Shown here: one piece after another, positions 1-7,655 of the stretch
Layout of the letters: the number at the start of each line of letters is the position of its first letter
How positions within the stretch are numbered: position 1 is the stretch's first letter
Source: CAZSBB01 sp964605235
GTDB lineage: Bacteria > Planctomycetota > Phycisphaerae > Phycisphaerales > Phycisphaeraceae
NCBI GenBank assembly: GCA_964605235.1
Contig: CAZSBB010000044.1
Span: forward strand, 1-54,252
DNA: 54,252 bases
Direction: 5' to 3'
Made by a program: the position numbers and the translations under genes
The notes under the pieces: generated by a model
Told to the model about the DNA's origin: nothing
Seen by the model: only the letters and a program-made list of their open reading frames with translations
Database searches by the model: none

Positions 1-46
1 CGTGAAACACCACGCCCCCGGCCTGTTCCCGCCTCGGCCTGGCCAT
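1..46 (-). CDS. RAYT (REP-associated Y1) transposase, 5' end only
   Basis: Reading the minus strand from an ATG at 44-46, the sequence encodes MARPRREQAGGVVFH and then leaves the window. This is the usual start of single-stranded-DNA transposases of the Y1_Tnp / REP-associated tyrosine transposase family; the catalytic HUH and Tyr motifs would lie outside. The same 15 residues occur on the plus strand at the other end of the window, so the gene is multicopy in this genome and probably broke the assembly. Family assignment rests on the N-terminal signature alone. Confidence 0.6.
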   Translation of the reverse strand, partial: MARPRREQAGGVVFH

Positions 47-100
47 GCCAACAAGTTACCGCCACGGGCCATCAAGGTCAATAGAATCCTGACCCCTTTT
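1..100. repeat. Terminal inverted repeat, left copy (RAYT upstream region)
   Basis: The first ~84 bases are the reverse complement of the last ~84 bases of the window with only about four mismatches. Both copies carry the start of the RAYT gene, its upstream region, and then the motif CCTGACCCCTTTT (88-100 here). The repeat most likely marks two copies of one mobile gene rather than the ends of one 54-kb element. Confidence 0.85.
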
Positions 101-114
101 CTTCCTGCGCCAAA

Positions 115-357
115 ATAGGTCGGCCCACCAGCAAGCCGCCCAACGGCAAATACCGGCGACTGATGCAACGAACGATCAAGGGGCGGAAGTATTACGGGCA
201 ACGCTGGCAGATCGAGACGACCAACAGCATGATCAAGCGGAACCAGGGCGACGCCATCAACGCGCGAAAATACCAAGCCCAGCAGCGCGAGCTGCGTCTG
301 GCGGTATTGACTCACAATATCGCCATCCTACTTTATGGAGAGGTTTTCGACAGAGCA
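115..357 (+). pseudogene. Truncated DDE transposase, C-terminal fragment
   Basis: An open frame with no proper start encodes a stretch containing GRPTSKPPNGKYRRLM, RWQIETTNSMIKRNQGD and RELRLAVLTHNIAIL. This matches the C-terminal part of DDE insertion-sequence transposases, where the E of the catalytic triad sits in the Y-x-x-R-W-x-x-E context (here YGQRWQIE). The similarity ends near base 350, where a repeat beginning ATCCTGACACC cuts in, and there is no upstream catalytic half. It is therefore an IS remnant. The IS family cannot be fixed by eye. Confidence 0.7.
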
Positions 358-377
358 ATCCTGACACCTTTTCTTCG
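358..377 (-). repeat. RAYT-linked motif, copy 2 (AAAAGGTGTCAGGAT)
   Basis: The minus strand reads GAAGAAAAGGTGTCAGGAT. It is a variant of the AAAAGGGGTCAGG motif next to both RAYT starts, and a near-identical copy lies at 506-526. It marks the boundary between the transposase remnant and the RHS fragment. Confidence 0.6.
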
Positions 378-496
378 CCGGTGTGTTCGAGGGTTTCGAA
401 GGTGCCGTTGGCGTCGGCGTCGGATTTGATTTCGAGATTGTCGAAATAGATGTTGGCGACCTGGCTGGGTTGGTCCGTGTCCGGGTTCGGCGGCAT
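370..496 (-). pseudogene. Displaced RHS core/linker fragment
   Basis: The minus strand encodes a short stretch with VANIYFDNLEIKSDADANG and TFETLEHTGEE. The large RHS gene nearby has the matching LDDLTLRTDRDANGSYETTEH in its linker before the YD repeats, so this is a second, diverged copy of that part of an RHS protein. It has no RHS core and is bounded on both sides by the CCTGACACCTTT motif. Leftover RHS fragments downstream of an active tip are typical of RHS loci that have exchanged their C-terminal cassettes. Confidence 0.55.
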
Positions 497-499
497 GGG

Positions 500-868
500 T
501 TATTCATCCTGACACCTTTGTCTTCGCTTCGCCAACCATTCCAAAAATTCAGATTTAATTTCACTGACACCGTCATGATAATCATCAAAGAAATATTTTG
601 CTGATAATTCTTTCGGAACTAACATAATTTCATCACACGAGTCAAACGCCAGCACCCAATCCATTGACACACGATTATCTAGAATATCGAATACCTGAAC
701 AGGGAAAAGAACAGGATCTTCATGATCGTCCAATATCCTATAAAACGGCCCCTCCACACTTATAACAAAATATTTTTTTTTAATATCAATAGACAACAAC
801 CCAGGTTTTGACTGCAGATCATGCTTGGGCCACACATGGGCCCAGTCACACCTAAGGCGAACCATCAT
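500..868 (-). CDS. Putative immunity protein for the RHS toxin tip
   Basis: This 122-residue protein starts 39 bases after the RHS stop codon, in the same orientation, with an AAGGAA ribosome-binding site before tandem ATGs at 868 and 865. It is clearly more AT-rich than the surrounding genome, as is the adjacent toxin tip. No known domain was recognised: it is a small, acidic, probably cytoplasmic protein with an aromatic-rich middle (WVLAFDSCDEIML). Position, size and composition fit a cognate immunity protein; this is inference from context. The last residues (RCQDE) are encoded by the repeat at 506-526, so the original C-terminus may have been replaced. Confidence 0.5.
   Translation of the reverse strand: MMVRLRCDWAHVWPKHDLQSKPGLLSIDIKKKYFVISVEGPFYRILDDHEDPVLFPVQVFDILDNRVSMDWVLAFDSCDEIMLVPKELSAKYFFDDYHDGVSEIKSEFLEWLAKRRQRCQDE
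506..526 (-). repeat. RAYT-linked motif, copy 3
   Basis: The minus strand reads CGAAGACAAAGGTGTCAGGAT, close to the copy at 358-377. It overlaps the last codons of the putative immunity gene and forms the other border of the displaced RHS fragment. Confidence 0.6.
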
Positions 869-907
869 GTAGAATTTCCTTGTATAATATGGCCATATTT
901 TGACACG

Positions 908-2812
908 TTACTTCGTCTTTGGCTCCACCCATCCGACCTCGGGATTTTCATACCAATGCCACTCAATTCCCTGCTCGTCCCAAGTTTTCATCTTTTTCCA
1001 CTTCTTTTTAGCTCCGCCATAACGATTTATGAGTCTATCTATATCGCGAATACCATCACCCCTCGCAATAACCTTCTGCCGAGAACGCATGTATTTTGTT
1101 ATCTTGAATCCCCCTCCAGGAACAAACGGTAGCGCTGCAGCAGCCGCGGCATATAAGCTTGGATTTTCACCGAACTCTATAATACTTAATCCAGCATCTA
1201 GCGGTTGATTGGTCATGCGAATAACCAATTCCGCACAGGTTCCATAGGCTTCGATCCTGGCAGCCAAATCTTTAATTTTGCCGCCGGAATCCATCCAGCG
1301 GGCTGCTTCTGAAGCAATCGTATCATCTCCAAAACGCTTTGCGGAATCAGGATTAAAATATACCGACCCAATATATTCTAAATCTGAGTACCATAGTGGC
1401 CAGATGATCCAATGTCCGCCATTATACACATGAAACACCGCCACTCCGTCGCTTAGCTTGATGGGTCCCTGTATTTCTGTTCCATTCGGGTCGCGCAAGC
1501 TTGGGTGAGCTGCGCTATTTAGGTAGACATTCATCCCATCCACATACCCCAGCGGATCCCGCTGGGCGAACCTGCCCAACCCCGGATGCAGGTGCCTTGC
1601 CCGGTTGTACACCTCGGCCCCACCCGCCACCGCCTCGTCGTGCCACAGGCCCTGGTGGCCCAGCGGGTTCAGCCCGTACGGCTGCCGGCCCAGGTCTGTC
1701 GTGCCCACCGCTGCGCTGGTCGGACGCGGCGACTGGCACAGCTCGTCGTTGCTGCCGGGGCGCAGATAGCACGTCCGCTGGCCGTAGGGCGTGTATTCGT
1801 AACGCTCCACCAGTTCGCCGAGCGCGCCCGCATAGCCCCCGGAACCGTCGGAATGGGCGCTCAGCGCCGCCGCGTTGGCGATGGCGATTCCCAAGACATT
1901 GTAGTTGGCGTTGTGCAGGGCCACGTAGTGACGTTCGCACAGGCTCTGCGTCCCCGTGCCTTCCGTGTCGTCCAAGGGGTCGGCGTTGACCGCTGCGTGC
2001 ACCAGTTCGTCGATGTAGTCCAGGCCCCACACCCACTGCTGAAGCACCAGGTCTGAGCCGTTGCGGGTTTCGATCACGCTCTGCTCCCGCAGGTAATCGT
2101 GGTAGGTCGCGTCCAGCACACCGCTGTGGGTGATCTCACGTACGATCCGCCGCTGCTGGCCGTCGTATTGGTAGCGCGCGGTCTGGGAACCCAGTTGAAC
2201 GGAGCCGAGCGTCACGCCCCCCGAGCCGTTGTCCGTTGCTTCCCGGTAGGCTTTGTGGACGGTCGCCAGCTTGTTCCACGCGTCGTAGGCATAGGCCCAG
2301 CGGCCGTCGTAGGTCAGGTTGCCCGCCGCGTCGTGGGTCAGGCTGGTGGGCGCGTTGCCGGTGCTGTCCACGGTGAAGCGTTCGACGTGTTCGGTGGTTT
2401 CATACGAGCCGTTGGCGTCCCGGTCGGTCCGCAGGGTCAGGTCGTCCAGGGCCACGATGCGGCCGTTGGTCAGTTGCGGCGCCACGGCGAAGCCCCCGCC
2501 GGCGAGCGGGAAGTTGCCGCTGCTGTAGCAGTTGCTCACCCCCGACCAACTGCCCGGCTCAGTCGCGCTCAATTGCTGCTGCACCGTCACCGTGCTGCCG
2601 TCGCTGACGATGCGCACCCACATCACATCGCTGTTGCCCATGGCCGGCACGTTCCCGGCGGTGCGGGTGCCGCTGACGGCGGTTTCCCGGCGACCGTCGA
2701 CGCCCCGGTAGCCCAGCGGGGCATGCTGGCGCACGCGCTGGGCGAAGGCTTCCTCGTCGCGGTGACGGCAGAAGCGTTCGAGCAGCAGCAAGTCGGCATC
2801 AACGACGGCCAT
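908..2812 (-). CDS. Chimeric RHS protein: ECF-sigma N-terminus, RHS core, toxin tip
   Basis: This is a 634-residue open frame. Residues ~1-35 (DADLLLLERFCRHRDEEAF) look like the start of a planctomycete ECF sigma factor, not an RHS protein. From ~55 it is RHS-like: a lectin-like linker ending DRDANGSYETTEH, YD-type repeats (DAAGNLTYDGRWAYAYDAWNK, YQYDGQQRRIV) and the core terminator (GRFAQRDPLGYVDGMNVY, ~450). Residues ~480-634 are the variable tip, lower in GC, ending with WKKMKTWDEQGIEWHWYEN, a charged aromatic motif I recall from polymorphic toxin C-termini but cannot name. RHS shells are normally over 1000 residues, so this gene is 5'-truncated and fused to foreign 5' sequence. No secretion signal is visible. 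ATG at 2812 has GGGAG upstream. It may be a stored cassette or a decayed gene. Confidence 0.75.
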   Translation of the reverse strand: MAVVDADLLLLERFCRHRDEEAFAQRVRQHAPLGYRGVDGRRETAVSGTRTAGNVPAMGNSDVMWVRIVSDGSTVTVQQQLSATEPGSWSGVSNCYSSGNFPLAGGGFAVAPQLTNGRIVALDDLTLRTDRDANGSYETTEHVERFTVDSTGNAPTSLTHDAAGNLTYDGRWAYAYDAWNKLATVHKAYREATDNGSGGVTLGSVQLGSQTARYQYDGQQRRIVREITHSGVLDATYHDYLREQSVIETRNGSDLVLQQWVWGLDYIDELVHAAVNADPLDDTEGTGTQSLCERHYVALHNANYNVLGIAIANAAALSAHSDGSGGYAGALGELVERYEYTPYGQRTCYLRPGSNDELCQSPRPTSAAVGTTDLGRQPYGLNPLGHQGLWHDEAVAGGAEVYNRARHLHPGLGRFAQRDPLGYVDGMNVYLNSAAHPSLRDPNGTEIQGPIKLSDGVAVFHVYNGGHWIIWPLWYSDLEYIGSVYFNPDSAKRFGDDTIASEAARWMDSGGKIKDLAARIEAYGTCAELVIRMTNQPLDAGLSIIEFGENPSLYAAAAAALPFVPGGGFKITKYMRSRQKVIARGDGIRDIDRLINRYGGAKKKWKKMKTWDEQGIEWHWYENPEVGWVEPKTK

Positions 2813-2891
2813 GGAAAACTCCCGGTGACACCATTATGACGTGGTTGCAGGCGCCGGATTTCAGGTGGTGGGAAAATATTTTGCGGGAGGA

Positions 2892-2919
2892 ACCCACCGA
2901 CTGGCGTCGGCGGCTCGGA
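2892..2919 (-). repeat. 28-bp REP stem-loop (stem GCCGAC/GTCGGT)
   Basis: The minus strand reads TCCGAGCC, stem GCCGAC, loop GCCA, stem GTCGGT, then GGGT. It is a single copy of the commonest interspersed repeat in this window, in the gap between the RHS gene and the divergent propeller gene. Confidence 0.75.
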
Positions 2920-3036
2920 AGGGAACGCAAGGATGCAGTGCGGCGGACGGTGACGTTGCTGAAAGACCAGCCTTTGAGCAGGCGCGGGCGCGGGGTCGCC
3001 GGTACATTGGTTTGAACTCGACAAAGGACCACCGCC

Positions 3037-4224
3037 ATGGCGATCAAGTGGAGCAAGGAAGCGTGTGAGCTGGGCCGGGACCCGCACAGCGGCGCGGAGA
3101 TCATCGCGCTGACGCACACGCCGCTGTCGAACCTGAACATTTACTGCGAGCAGCCGTATGCCACGCCCGACAGCAAGCGGATTGCGTTCCTGCGCGCCCC
3201 GTCGAGCGATCCGCGCGTGCCGCCGGCGACGTTGTGCGTGGCGGACCTGGAGAAGTGGCAGACGGCGGTGCTGGAGCCGGAGATCACCTGTTACTGGGTG
3301 GGCACCTGTGGCTGGTCGGGCAAGCTGTATTACACCCGCGCCAACGGGGAGCTGATCTGTGTCGATCTGCACACGCTGGAGAAGCAGATCATTCTCACGC
3401 ACTGGGACCCGCCGTACCCGGTGACGATGGACACGGTGTCGCCCGATCAGCGATACATCGTGGGCGTGATGCAGCAGCCGGACTACACCTCGGCGCTGGT
3501 GCGCATCGACACGCAGACGCGGCAGTGGGAGACGGTGTACCAGAGCGAGGATCGATTGACCCATGTGCAATACAATCCGGTGCGCGGGAGCGATCTGCTG
3601 GTGCAGCGCAATCCGGGCTTGCGTCAGGACCATCTGGCGCGGCGGATGCCGGGCACGCAGGCGGCGGACGGGGCGGTGCATTTTCTGCTGCGCGAGGATG
3701 GGACGAATGAACGCCCGCTGGCGGTGGGTGAACCAATCAGCGCCAACACCTGTGGCCACTCGGGCTGGGTGGGCGCGAGCGAGCGCGTGGGCATCGTGCT
3801 GCGCTGGCCGAGCATGTCGGCAAGGCCGGAGGAAGTGGCGCGGGGGATCACGCACGACCCCCGGCATCCACAGGGGAACTTCATCACCGTGGGCCCCGGC
3901 GATGCAGCGTCCCGGGTGTTCCCCGCGCCGCAGCATCTGTTCATTCACGTGAATGTGTCCCGCTGCGGAAAGTACTTCGTCTGCGACTCGGTGCGCCACG
4001 GCATCCCCGGCCCGGTGGAACTGGTCATGGGCAATATCGACACCGGCAAGTGCGCCACCCTCGTGCACGACACCGGCTCCACCGGCGGGGCCCCGGCGAT
4101 CACCCATCTGCACGCTTACCTGACCGCTGACAACCGCAAGGTGATTTACAACTCCAACCGCACGGGCATCTGCCATGTGCATATGGCGACAGTGCCGGAG
4201 GATTTTCTGGCGGGGTTGGAGTGA
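3037..4224 (+). CDS. Oligogalacturonate-lyase-like beta-propeller protein
   Basis: The 395-residue protein has propeller-type repeats (TPDSKRIAFLRA, SPDQRYIVGVMQ, SRCGKYFVCDS, TADNRKVIYNSN) and histidine-rich elements HSGWVG, QHLFIHVN and ITHLHAYL. The oligogalacturonate lyases (PL22 type) are seven-bladed propellers that hold a metal with His and Gln residues and cleave unsaturated digalacturonate in the cytoplasm. No signal peptide is seen, in agreement. A divergent WD40-like propeller of unknown function is the alternative. ATG 3037 follows AAGGACC; a TACATT -10 candidate lies at 3003. It is a single gene divergent from the RHS gene. Confidence 0.65.
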   Translation: MAIKWSKEACELGRDPHSGAEIIALTHTPLSNLNIYCEQPYATPDSKRIAFLRAPSSDPRVPPATLCVADLEKWQTAVLEPEITCYWVGTCGWSGKLYYTRANGELICVDLHTLEKQIILTHWDPPYPVTMDTVSPDQRYIVGVMQQPDYTSALVRIDTQTRQWETVYQSEDRLTHVQYNPVRGSDLLVQRNPGLRQDHLARRMPGTQAADGAVHFLLREDGTNERPLAVGEPISANTCGHSGWVGASERVGIVLRWPSMSARPEEVARGITHDPRHPQGNFITVGPGDAASRVFPAPQHLFIHVNVSRCGKYFVCDSVRHGIPGPVELVMGNIDTGKCATLVHDTGSTGGAPAITHLHAYLTADNRKVIYNSNRTGICHVHMATVPEDFLAGLE

Positions 4225-4311
4225 GGGGCGGTGTGCGCGACATGCGGCAGGGCGCGCGGCAGCACAGGCGTTCAGGTGTCAATGCTGGTGAATGGTTGAA
4301 TGGTGACGCTG

Positions 4312-4338
4312 CCCGTCGCTGACGCTTCCGGCTCGTTG
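4312..4338 (-). repeat. 27-bp interspersed repeat, copy 1
   Basis: A 27-base sequence (starting CAACGAGCCGG, ending GCGACGGG on the minus strand) recurs exactly at 27866-27892. It lies between convergent genes. No function is evident. Confidence 0.8.
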
Positions 4339-4367
4339 ATGCGTGGCAACTGGCTGCATATCGGGAA

Positions 4368-5141
4368 TTATTGATCGCGGCGCAGCAGCGCCAGCGTGAG
4401 GTCGGTGGGGACCATGGTGCTGGCGTGGTAATCGGTCCAGATGACATTGCCGTTGCCCAGGTGATAGTCGGCGATGCCGGCGGTGAGGGTCAACTGGGTG
4501 GAGTTTTCCTCGGACCAGCCATTGGCCTGGAGATGTTCGCCGGCGAGGAGGGTGCCGGCGGTTTTGCGGATTTCAAACTGGCGAATGCGGCGGTGATGCG
4601 CTTCATAGGACGGCTGGCCGGGGTTGAAGCGGTCGCCCACGCCCAGGCAGGTGTGCGAGCCGCCGGTGGCGTAGCCGGCGTTGTAGCCGTAGGACGTGCT
4701 GTTCTTGCCGCCCCAGAAGTTGGTGAATGGTTCGGTGGGGCACTGGAAGATGCCGTTGTTTTTGACCGCGGCGTTGCGATTGACCGCCTGGCTGACGTAC
4801 TGTTCGGTGTAGGGTGGTTCGGCGCTGGCGCCCATATTCTGCTCGGTGAGGTATTTGAGGCCCAGGCTCACCGCCACCACGCGCGCCCAGGCGTAGCTGC
4901 GAATGCCGGAGCCCGACCAGCCGCCCACCGGCATCCACTCCTTGTTTTCCTGCACATAGATGGCGTTGCCCTGTCCCAGTTGCTTGAGGTTGGACAGGCA
5001 GATGGCGCTCTGGGCGGCATTGCGGGCTTTGCCCAGCGCCGGGAGCAGAATGGCGATCAGCAGTGAAATGATGCTGATGACCACCAGCAGTTCGATGAGG
5101 GTGAAGGCGGGCGGGAGCCGACGGGCAGGGGTCGGGTTCAT
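4368..5141 (-). CDS. Secreted pseudopilin-like protein (prepilin N-terminal motif)
   Basis: The 257-residue protein begins MNPTPARRLPPAFTLIELLVV, a type IV prepilin / type II secretion pseudopilin leader with the conserved F-T-L-I-E-L after the cleavage site, followed by one membrane helix (to ~35) and the K-A-R-x-A-A-Q transition. The C-terminal part has YHLGNGNVIWTDYHAS, like the H-x-x-G-x-x-N-x-x-x-x-D-x-H end of planctomycete and lentisphaeral pseudopilin families. ATG 5141 is chosen over an upstream in-frame ATG at 5207 because AGGAG lies 7 bases before it. The next gene upstream on this strand is the GntR regulator, so the two may be co-transcribed. The exact role of these expanded families is not known. 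Confidence 0.8.
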   Translation of the reverse strand: MNPTPARRLPPAFTLIELLVVISIISLLIAILLPALGKARNAAQSAICLSNLKQLGQGNAIYVQENKEWMPVGGWSGSGIRSYAWARVVAVSLGLKYLTEQNMGASAEPPYTEQYVSQAVNRNAAVKNNGIFQCPTEPFTNFWGGKNSTSYGYNAGYATGGSHTCLGVGDRFNPGQPSYEAHHRRIRQFEIRKTAGTLLAGEHLQANGWSEENSTQLTLTAGIADYHLGNGNVIWTDYHASTMVPTDLTLALLRRDQ

Positions 5142-5214
5142 GGCGGTTCTCCTGGTCCCGGATCGAGAAAAGCGGTTTGCATCCACAACTCGCACGCGGC
5201 GAGGCAAGCATCAG

Positions 5215-6018
5215 TCAAGGTCGGTGAGCACGCGTCGCGCGCCGCCTTCGGGGCTGCGCCGGGCGCGGGTCAGTCGTCGCCTGCATGGCGCGTTCGAGGG
5301 TGGCGGACCAGTCATGCGCCTGTTGGGGTCCGTCGCCCTGCTGCTGCGCCACCTGGAAACAACGCAGGGTGAGCCGGCGGGCCTGACGCTGATGGTGCGT
5401 CATGGCGCGGCGGGCGGCGCGGGGGTCGCGGGCGCGGATCGCGCGGAAAATCCGCCAGTGCTCGCGCAGCATGCGACAGAGATTCCACTGCTGCATCGAC
5501 ACCTCGTTGCGCACCCGCACCGTCAGCAGGCGCAGATCCAGAATGGTGCGCATCAGCCGCGGGCTGCGCGCCGCCTTGAAGATCTCAATGTGAAAGAGCA
5601 TGTCGGCGATCGGCAAACGCTGGCCCAGCGGCCCATGCCAGGACGACACGCCCGCGTCCCACATCCGGCGGTAGAGCGTGTGCAATTCCTCGAAACGCCC
5701 GGTGAGCGCGCGCAGCTGCGCCGGCGTGATCAACCGCGCCGCCCGGGCGGCGAGATACGGCTCCATCAACCCGCGCAGCCGCAGGATTTCATCCAGCTCG
5801 GCGGCGCTGATCTGCTTGACCGTCACCCCCCAGCCCCGCCGCTCGAGCAAACCCTCGGCGGCGAGTTGATTGAGCGCCTCGCGCACCGGCGTGCGGCTGA
5901 TGCCCAGCTCGCGCGCCAGGGGAATTTCCGCCAGGCGCTGCCCGGCAGTCAGACCCTGCGCCAGGATTTTCATCCGCACATGGTCGTACGCCTGCTGGCG
6001 GAGATTGTCCTGCACCAT
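5215..6018 (-). CDS. GntR-family transcriptional regulator, FCD (FadR) subgroup
   Basis: Residues ~5-70 form a winged helix-turn-helix (QQAYDHVRMKILAQGLTAGQ, LARELGISRTPVREALNQL, EGLLERRGWGVTV). Residues ~85-220 form an all-helical FCD ligand domain (LRLRGLMEPYLAARAA, FHIEIFKAARSPRL, HWRIFRAIRARDPRAARRAMTHH), whose His residues usually bind a metal and a small organic acid. FCD regulators commonly control sugar-acid catabolism, which suits the galacturonide-related propeller nearby, though that link is inference. ATG 6018 is chosen from the family's usual start; a GTG at 6078 is also in frame. The C-terminus is a basic tail. A TGTATACA palindrome just upstream is the likely autoregulatory site. 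Confidence 0.85.
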   Translation of the reverse strand: MVQDNLRQQAYDHVRMKILAQGLTAGQRLAEIPLARELGISRTPVREALNQLAAEGLLERRGWGVTVKQISAAELDEILRLRGLMEPYLAARAARLITPAQLRALTGRFEELHTLYRRMWDAGVSSWHGPLGQRLPIADMLFHIEIFKAARSPRLMRTILDLRLLTVRVRNEVSMQQWNLCRMLREHWRIFRAIRARDPRAARRAMTHHQRQARRLTLRCFQVAQQQGDGPQQAHDWSATLERAMQATTDPRPAQPRRRRATRAHRP

Positions 6019-6083
6019 GCCAAATTCCCGCAAAAACCCGAGGAAATCATCGGAAATGCCGTGTCGCCGGGGTCGCACAAAAT

Positions 6084-6091
6084 TGTATACA
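6084..6091. promoter_or_regulatory. Palindrome TGTATACA, probable GntR operator
   Basis: A perfect 8-bp palindrome inside AAATTGTATACAGTTT lies upstream of the GntR gene. FadR/UxuR-type regulators often recognise T-G-x-TATAC-type sites, so it probably serves autoregulation. Confidence 0.5.
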
Positions 6092-6145
6092 GTTTGGATG
6101 CGGTCACAAGCTTTTTATCGCAAGCCCGCCGGGACTGGTGAAAAT

Positions 6146-6200
6146 CCAGCGCCCCCGGAAGCTCCCGGGAGGTTTCCCAGAGGCATTCCCGGAAGGCACC
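6146..6200. repeat. GC-rich GGAAG/CCCGG repeat cluster
   Basis: Successive short units such as CCCGGAAGCTCCCGG and TTCCCGGAAGG occur in the gap between the GntR and SRPBCC genes. They resemble the 12-bp tandem unit inside the ECF sigma gene (9145-9192) and the CCCGGAAGTTTCCCGG at about 53079. Confidence 0.5.
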
Positions 6201-6260
6201 CGACCAGCGGCGCAGGAGCACCCGCCGCGCCCACGCTGCGCCAGCGGCAGGTGTGCGTCA

Positions 6261-7214
6261 TCACGCCGGCGCGGCGAGCAGTTCCTCCAGCCGGTCGTAG
6301 CACTCGGCGGCGCCGGCTTCCATCTCTTCGCTCTGCGCGCAGTCGCCGCCGACGGAAACCACCGTCAGCACGGTTCGGCCTTCCACTTCCTCCAGTGTCA
6401 TGGTTTCCGTGGACACCTGATCGCGGAAACCCTCCACGTCATACCGGAAGGTCTGCACCACGCGCTGGGGCGCGGCGATTTCCAGGTACTCGCCACAGAA
6501 GGGATGCACCGTGCCGTCCGGGCTGCGCAGCACGATGCGCCAGGCGCCGCCGGGGCGGAAGTCCGCGCTGCATTCAATGTTCGTCAGCGCGCGCGGCCCC
6601 CACCACTGCCGCAGGTGTTCGACCTGGGTCATCGCTTCGAACACGCGCTGGCGCGGAGCCGCAAAGGTGCGGCGGAAGATCAACTGATCGGCTCCCACCC
6701 GCGCCAGCGTGAGCGCTTCGAGCTTCCCGCCGCTTTGCGCGGTGACCATTTCCGCCAGGCAGGCGAGGTGCCCCAGCGCGCCTTCCACCGCGCCGTACTG
6801 GTTGGCGATGCGCTCCAACTCAGCGCGGGTGGGGAACCGCATGCGCAGCGTCACCCGCGTGCGCCCCGGCTGGCCCGCTTCTTCGGTGAGCTGCAGATGA
6901 TGGTGGAAGCAGGCTTTTTCGATGTGCGCTTCACCGCCGTCGTCGTGCAGGTAGACAATGCGCTCGGGGGGCACGATTTCCTGAAACACAATGCGGTTCT
7001 GGTACTCATGGCCGTCGGGCCCGCGCATGACGTAGCGCCAGACGCCGCCGGGCTTGAAGTCCATGTGATGCGTTGTGGTGGTGAAGTCTTTGGGACCCCA
7101 CCAGCGATCCAGATGTTCCGGGGCGGTGAAGGCTTTGAACACCAGTTCGCGCGGCGCGTCGAGCACGCGGGTGACAGTCAATTCACGATCGGCGTTTGGT
7201 GCGGCGGGGGCCAT
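6261..7214 (-). CDS. Double SRPBCC (AHSA1-type) domain protein
   Basis: This 317-residue protein contains two tandem Aha1/START-like domains. Domain 1 (~8-150) has VTRVLDAPRELVFKAFTAPEHLDRWWGPKD and KPGGVWRYVMRGPDG; domain 2 (~165-305) has FRRTFAAPRQRVFEAMTQVEHLRQWWGPR and RPGGAWRIVLRSPDGT. Members usually have a single ~150-residue domain that binds hydrophobic ligands in a helix-grip pocket, and the partner of an ArsR regulator is usually single-domain. Here two copies are fused in one chain. ATG 7214 overlaps the end of the ArsR gene by 32 bases, which indicates coupled expression. The ligand is unknown. Sub-motifs from other domains were not seen. Confidence 0.85.
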   Translation of the reverse strand: MAPAAPNADRELTVTRVLDAPRELVFKAFTAPEHLDRWWGPKDFTTTTHHMDFKPGGVWRYVMRGPDGHEYQNRIVFQEIVPPERIVYLHDDGGEAHIEKACFHHHLQLTEEAGQPGRTRVTLRMRFPTRAELERIANQYGAVEGALGHLACLAEMVTAQSGGKLEALTLARVGADQLIFRRTFAAPRQRVFEAMTQVEHLRQWWGPRALTNIECSADFRPGGAWRIVLRSPDGTVHPFCGEYLEIAAPQRVVQTFRYDVEGFRDQVSTETMTLEEVEGRTVLTVVSVGGDCAQSEEMEAGAAECYDRLEELLAAPA

Positions 7215-7551
7215 GCTTTTTTTCCTCGGCTTGCAGTTCCTGCAGGTAAGTGTCCAGACGGTCGAACCGCTCTTCCCAGAACTGGCGGTAATGCTCCAAC
7301 CAGTCGGCGGCGGCCTTGAGGCGCTGCGCCTTGAGCTGGCACGGCCGCCACTGGGCGGCGCGGCTGCGCTCAATCAACCCGGCGCGTTCCAGCACTTTCA
7401 AATGCTTGCTGACGCCCGGCAGCGACATGTCGAATGGCTCACCCAACTCCGTCACCGAAGCCGGCCCGCGCATCAGCCGCTGCAGCATCGCCCGGCGCGT
7501 CGGGTCCGCCAGGGCGGCGAAGGTGGAGCTGAGGGTGTCGGCGGCGACCAT
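7183..7551 (-). CDS. ArsR-family transcriptional regulator
   Basis: The 122-residue winged helix-turn-helix protein has FAALADPTRRAMLQRLM, the recognition region DMSLPGVSKHLKVLERAGL and the wing IERSRAAQWRPCQLKAQRL. This is the non-metal ArsR subgroup commonly paired with SRPBCC/AHSA1 proteins, with the W-R-x-C-x-L wing and the C-terminal WLEHYRQFWEERFDRLDTYL. No Cys-x-Cys metal site is present. The gene overlaps the double SRPBCC gene downstream. ATG 7551 follows an AT-rich region with a CTAATTA direct repeat that is probably its operator. Confidence 0.9.
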   Translation of the reverse strand: MVAADTLSSTFAALADPTRRAMLQRLMRGPASVTELGEPFDMSLPGVSKHLKVLERAGLIERSRAAQWRPCQLKAQRLKAAADWLEHYRQFWEERFDRLDTYLQELQAEEKKHGPRRTKRRS

Positions 7552-7565
7552 ATTTAACCTATCAG

Positions 7566-7581
7566 CTAATTAACTAATTAG
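7566..7581. promoter_or_regulatory. CTAATTAA-CTAATTAG repeat, probable ArsR operator
   Basis: Two adjacent 8-bp units, which together are also nearly palindromic, lie 15 bases before the ArsR start in an otherwise GC-rich region. This is the usual place for a promoter with an autoregulatory site. Confidence 0.45.
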
Positions 7582-7655
7582 TAAAATACAGAAGCCGCCT
7601 GGCACTGTCAAGCAGAAATCAAAGTGGTAGAGTTGCACGCCGCGCGAGGTGAACC

